In this document: positions 6,276 to 8,723 of the stretch, one piece after another
How the letters are laid out: every line of letters begins with the position of its first letter
Position numbering within the stretch: position 1 is the stretch's first letter
NCBI GenBank assembly: GCA_016934895.1
Contig: JAFGRZ010000167.1
Coordinates: 1-8,723 of the forward strand
Length of the DNA stretch: 8,723 nucleotides
Reading direction: 5' to 3'
From: Candidatus Aminicenantota bacterium
GTDB taxonomy: Bacteria > Acidobacteriota > Aminicenantia > Aminicenantales > UBA8522
The notes under the pieces: model-generated
What the model saw: only the letters and a program-made list of their open reading frames with translations
Databases searched by the model: none
What the model was told of the DNA's origin: nothing
Position numbers and translations under genes: made by a program

Positions 6276-8723
6276 TCAGTCCCCCGAAAGGAGGAAATCA
6301 TACCGGCCCGAGCCGACTTTCACCAGGAAACCGGACGGGGCGGCTTCTACCTCTTGGACTCCGGGCGTGCCGGCGTGGAACCCCTGGTCGTCATAAATAA
6401 CCCGGACGCCTTCCCGGATGACCACGTTCTCGAGATTGAACTTCGGGATGACCACTTCCGCTTCGCTGCCCACAGGGATTACAACCTCGATCCGAACGCT
6501 CCTCTCATCCCGTGACCAGGAAGACAGGATCTCGCCTCTCACCGTCCGCGTCGACCCGGCGGCAAAGCGCAGGTCCCTGACCATCTGGGGAGCGATCCGG
6601 ATCTTTTCAAAGCCCACCGATCCCGGCGCCAGGTTGATCCCGGCCAACGCCTTATAGAGCCACGCCCCGACGCTCCCGAACATCGGGTGGTTATGGGAGT
6701 TCATGGACGGCCCCTGGCGGAGCTGCCAGAGCTCCCAGAGGGTTGTCGCCCCGTTTTCGATCATGTATCCCCAACTCGGATAGCCGGTCTTTGTGGCGAT
6801 GTCATAGGCGAGGTCCGACGACCCCGAATTCGTCAGCAGCTCCATGATATATTTGGTGCCGATGATCCCGGTTGTCAGATGGGAATCGTGCTGATAAACA
6901 ATGTCGTTGAAAAGATTCCCCCAGACGACTCCGCGGCTTTCCTTGGGCACGATATCCAGAAAGAGCGGGAGGGCATTGGCCGTCTGTGTGCCTCCGGCAT
7001 AGTTCCCCGTTTTCGGGTCGAAATATTCTTCATGGAAAGCGGACTTGATGGCGGCCGCGAGGTTCGCGTATGATCTCGCCTCCGCCTCTTTGCCCAGAAT
7101 GTCGGCGATTTCGGCCAAAATCTTGACATCATAGTAATAATAGAACGAGGAGACGATGTTTCCCGGCGGCTTCTCCACGGCCACCCAGTCCCCATAATGG
7201 CTGAACTTGACGAGGCCGTCTTCGGCCCTGGAGCGCAGGAACTCGACGTACTTCTTGATGCCGTCATAATGCTCCTCAAGGACACGCTTGTCCCCGTAGT
7301 ATTGATAGACGTACCAGGCGATCAGCGGATAAGCCGTGCCCCAGGCCGGGTCGGCCGGACGCGATCCCCAGACGTGCGGCACAGTGTCCGTGATCGTTCC
7401 CTTTTCGTCCTGGACGTCACGGATGTCCCGCAGAAAGTTCGTGTAAAACGCGGCCATGTCGAAGTTGTAGATGGCCTCTTCCGCCGTTCCCTGGGCATCG
7501 CCCATCCAGCCCATCCGCTCGTCCCGTTGGCAGCAATCGGTGGGAATGCTATGGAGGTTCGTTTTCTGGCCCCAAACGATGATCCTCTGCAACTCGTTCA
7601 AAATAGGCTTTGAGCAGGCGAAGCCGCCTGCCGGTTCGACAGCCGTATGAACGACCCGCCCCCGGATCGCGTCGGCTGCGGGAACCCCGGGGTAACCCGT
7701 GAGCTCAACATAGCGGAAGCCGTGATAGGTGAAACGCGGTTCCCAGACCTCCTCCCCTTCTCCCTTTAGGATGTATACGTCCTCGGCCCGGGCGCCCCGC
7801 AGGTTCTCCGGATTGATCATCCCCGTGTCATAAACAAGCTCGGAGAAACGCAGCTTGACCGCTGTGCCGCGGGGCCCCCGGACCCTCAGGACGGCCCAGC
7901 CGCTGAAATTCTGGCCCATGTCGTAAACATAGACGCCGGGCCTGGGATTCGAAACGGTGAGGGGGACGATCGTATCCACGACTTGGATGGGCGGCATCAT
8001 TTGGGCCGAGAGGACTCCTCCGGGTCCGGCGACGAGCTCCGCGGCGTCCCAGGCGCGGTCATCGTACCCGGGCCGGTCCCAGCCTGGAGTCTCCAGGCGG
8101 GCGTCATAGGTTTCTCCGTTGTAAAGGCTGTCTTTGAGCACCGGGCCAGAGGCGGCCCTCCAGGTGGCGTCGCTCACCACCTCGACCTTCTCCCCTCCGT
8201 CGAGCTCGATATTCATCTGGACGAGGAGCGCGGTCGCTTTGAACCACCCCTGACCGAGCATCACCGCAAGGGCGTTCCTGCCCGGTCGGAGAAAACGGGT
8301 GACATCGTAGGTCGCATAAAGCGCCCTTTTGTCATACGTCGTCCAGGCGGGATCGAGAACGTGCCGGCCGACCTTGCGACCATTCAGGCGAAATTCGGAA
8401 TATCCCAATCCACAGACATAAGCGCGCGCCCGGACGACGCTTTTGTCCAAATCAAACTCTTTCCGGAGTTGGTTTTTCCCGCCGATCCATCGCCCCTTCC
8501 AATCGTCCCGCGCCATTAGGCCCATACCGAAGCGGGCCACGCGGCTGAAGGGGCTCGACCGGCCGCTTTTATCCCAGTATCGGACTTTCCAAAAATATGA
8601 CCTCCCGCTGACCAAGGCCGCTCCGGCATAAGCCACCTGGGTCGACGCGGCTGACTCCACTTTGCCGCTCGACCAGGCCTCTCCGCTCTCGGCGCCGGCT
8701 TGGGAGGAAACGATGATCTCGTA
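6276..8723 (-). CDS. Alpha-L-rhamnosidase, glycoside hydrolase family 78 (N-terminus outside the window)
   Basis: The frame is open to the window edge; 815 residues plus stop are visible, numbered here from the edge. The enzyme removes terminal alpha-L-rhamnose from glycans or plant glycosides by an inverting mechanism. Domains in order: a Fn3-like strand region (to about 68), a carbohydrate-binding-like beta domain (about 80-245, with GYSEFRLNGRKVG), a beta-sandwich (about 243-360, with VYDMGQNFSGW), the (alpha/alpha)6 catalytic barrel (about 365-700) and a C-terminal beta domain. The signature TDCCQRDERMGWMGD gives D396, E402, W406 and D409, matching the spacing of D630, E636 (general acid), W640 and D643 in the Streptomyces avermitilis enzyme. 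The ENGATTLWELW segment (656-666) should carry the general base. The first visible residues, YEIIVSS, normally follow a leader of roughly 50-80 residues including any signal peptide, so export cannot be judged. An internal GTG at 8660 is not the true start. Nothing rhamnose-related is adjacent in the window. Confidence 0.95.
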   Translation of the reverse strand, partial: YEIIVSSQAGAESGEAWSSGKVESAASTQVAYAGAALVSGRSYFWKVRYWDKSGRSSPFSRVARFGMGLMARDDWKGRWIGGKNQLRKEFDLDKSVVRARAYVCGLGYSEFRLNGRKVGRHVLDPAWTTYDKRALYATYDVTRFLRPGRNALAVMLGQGWFKATALLVQMNIELDGGEKVEVVSDATWRAASGPVLKDSLYNGETYDARLETPGWDRPGYDDRAWDAAELVAGPGGVLSAQMMPPIQVVDTIVPLTVSNPRPGVYVYDMGQNFSGWAVLRVRGPRGTAVKLRFSELVYDTGMINPENLRGARAEDVYILKGEGEEVWEPRFTYHGFRYVELTGYPGVPAADAIRGRVVHTAVEPAGGFACSKPILNELQRIIVWGQKTNLHSIPTDCCQRDERMGWMGDAQGTAEEAIYNFDMAAFYTNFLRDIRDVQDEKGTITDTVPHVWGSRPADPAWGTAYPLIAWYVYQYYGDKRVLEEHYDGIKKYVEFLRSRAEDGLVKFSHYGDWVAVEKPPGNIVSSFYYYYDVKILAEIADILGKEAEARSYANLAAAIKSAFHEEYFDPKTGNYAGGTQTANALPLFLDIVPKESRGVVWGNLFNDIVYQHDSHLTTGIIGTKYIMELLTNSGSSDLAYDIATKTGYPSWGYMIENGATTLWELWQLRQGPSMNSHNHPMFGSVGAWLYKALAGINLAPGSVGFEKIRIAPQMVRDLRFAAGSTRTVRGEILSSWSRDERSVRIEVVIPVGSEAEVVIPKFNLENVVIREGVRVIYDDQGFHAGTPGVQEVEAAPSGFLVKVGSGRYDFLLSGD

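Noticed and set aside
6163..6396. Plus-strand ORF starting with ATG at 6163
   Set aside because: The ATG directly abuts an AGGAG with no proper spacing, the translation is basic low-complexity, and most of it is antisense to the rhamnosidase C-terminus.
8658..8660. GTG as start of the rhamnosidase
   Set aside because: The same frame is open to the window edge and the upstream residues (YEIIVSS and following) belong to the conserved N-terminal region of GH78 proteins, so the gene is simply cut by the window.

Overview
The window looks like chromosomal DNA of a GC-rich, free-living bacterium. It reads most like the Acidobacteriota/Aminicenantes type of heterotroph, because it combines a large secreted M14 peptidase, a GH78 rhamnosidase and sigma70-like promoters. 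That placement is an impression from gene content and protein style, not a measurement. No plasmid, phage, CRISPR or intact transposon genes are visible.

Left part, minus strand (read right to left): serS (seryl-tRNA synthetase, 4461 to 3175), then a secreted zinc carboxypeptidase of family M14 (3045 to 238), then a class II tRNA-Ser with anticodon UGA (85 to 1, cut one base short of its discriminator by the window edge). Each of the three has its own recognisable -35/-10 promoter, so they are co-oriented neighbours rather than one obligate operon. The serS promoter has a perfect extended -10 that ends 8 bases before the ATG, and no Shine-Dalgarno is present, so serS is probably translated from a leaderless mRNA. 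The peptidase has a leader of about 80 bases with a good Shine-Dalgarno, a short hairpin and a possible 21-codon upstream ORF whose stop overlaps the peptidase start.

Middle part, plus strand: a divergent promoter drives an NCS1-type (purine-cytosine permease-like) transporter of 453 residues (4553-5914). One base later comes a 57-residue membrane protein with a TTG start and a well-placed Shine-Dalgarno (5916-6089), probably translated together with the permease. Between this pair and the next gene lies a short unexplained stretch (6090-6275). It begins with a nested direct-repeat structure that may be the remains of a mobile-element end or a repeat unit.

Right part, minus strand: a GH78 alpha-L-rhamnosidase (6276 to beyond 8723). 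All catalytic-barrel signatures are present, but the N-terminus and start codon lie outside the window.

Together this is a housekeeping serine-translation locus beside genes for scavenging peptides, rhamnose-containing glycans and probably nucleobases or related small molecules. I see no clear new multi-gene system. The points most worth checking are the leaderless serS start, the small protein attached to the permease, the repeat at 6092-6123 and the candidate leader ORF before the peptidase.
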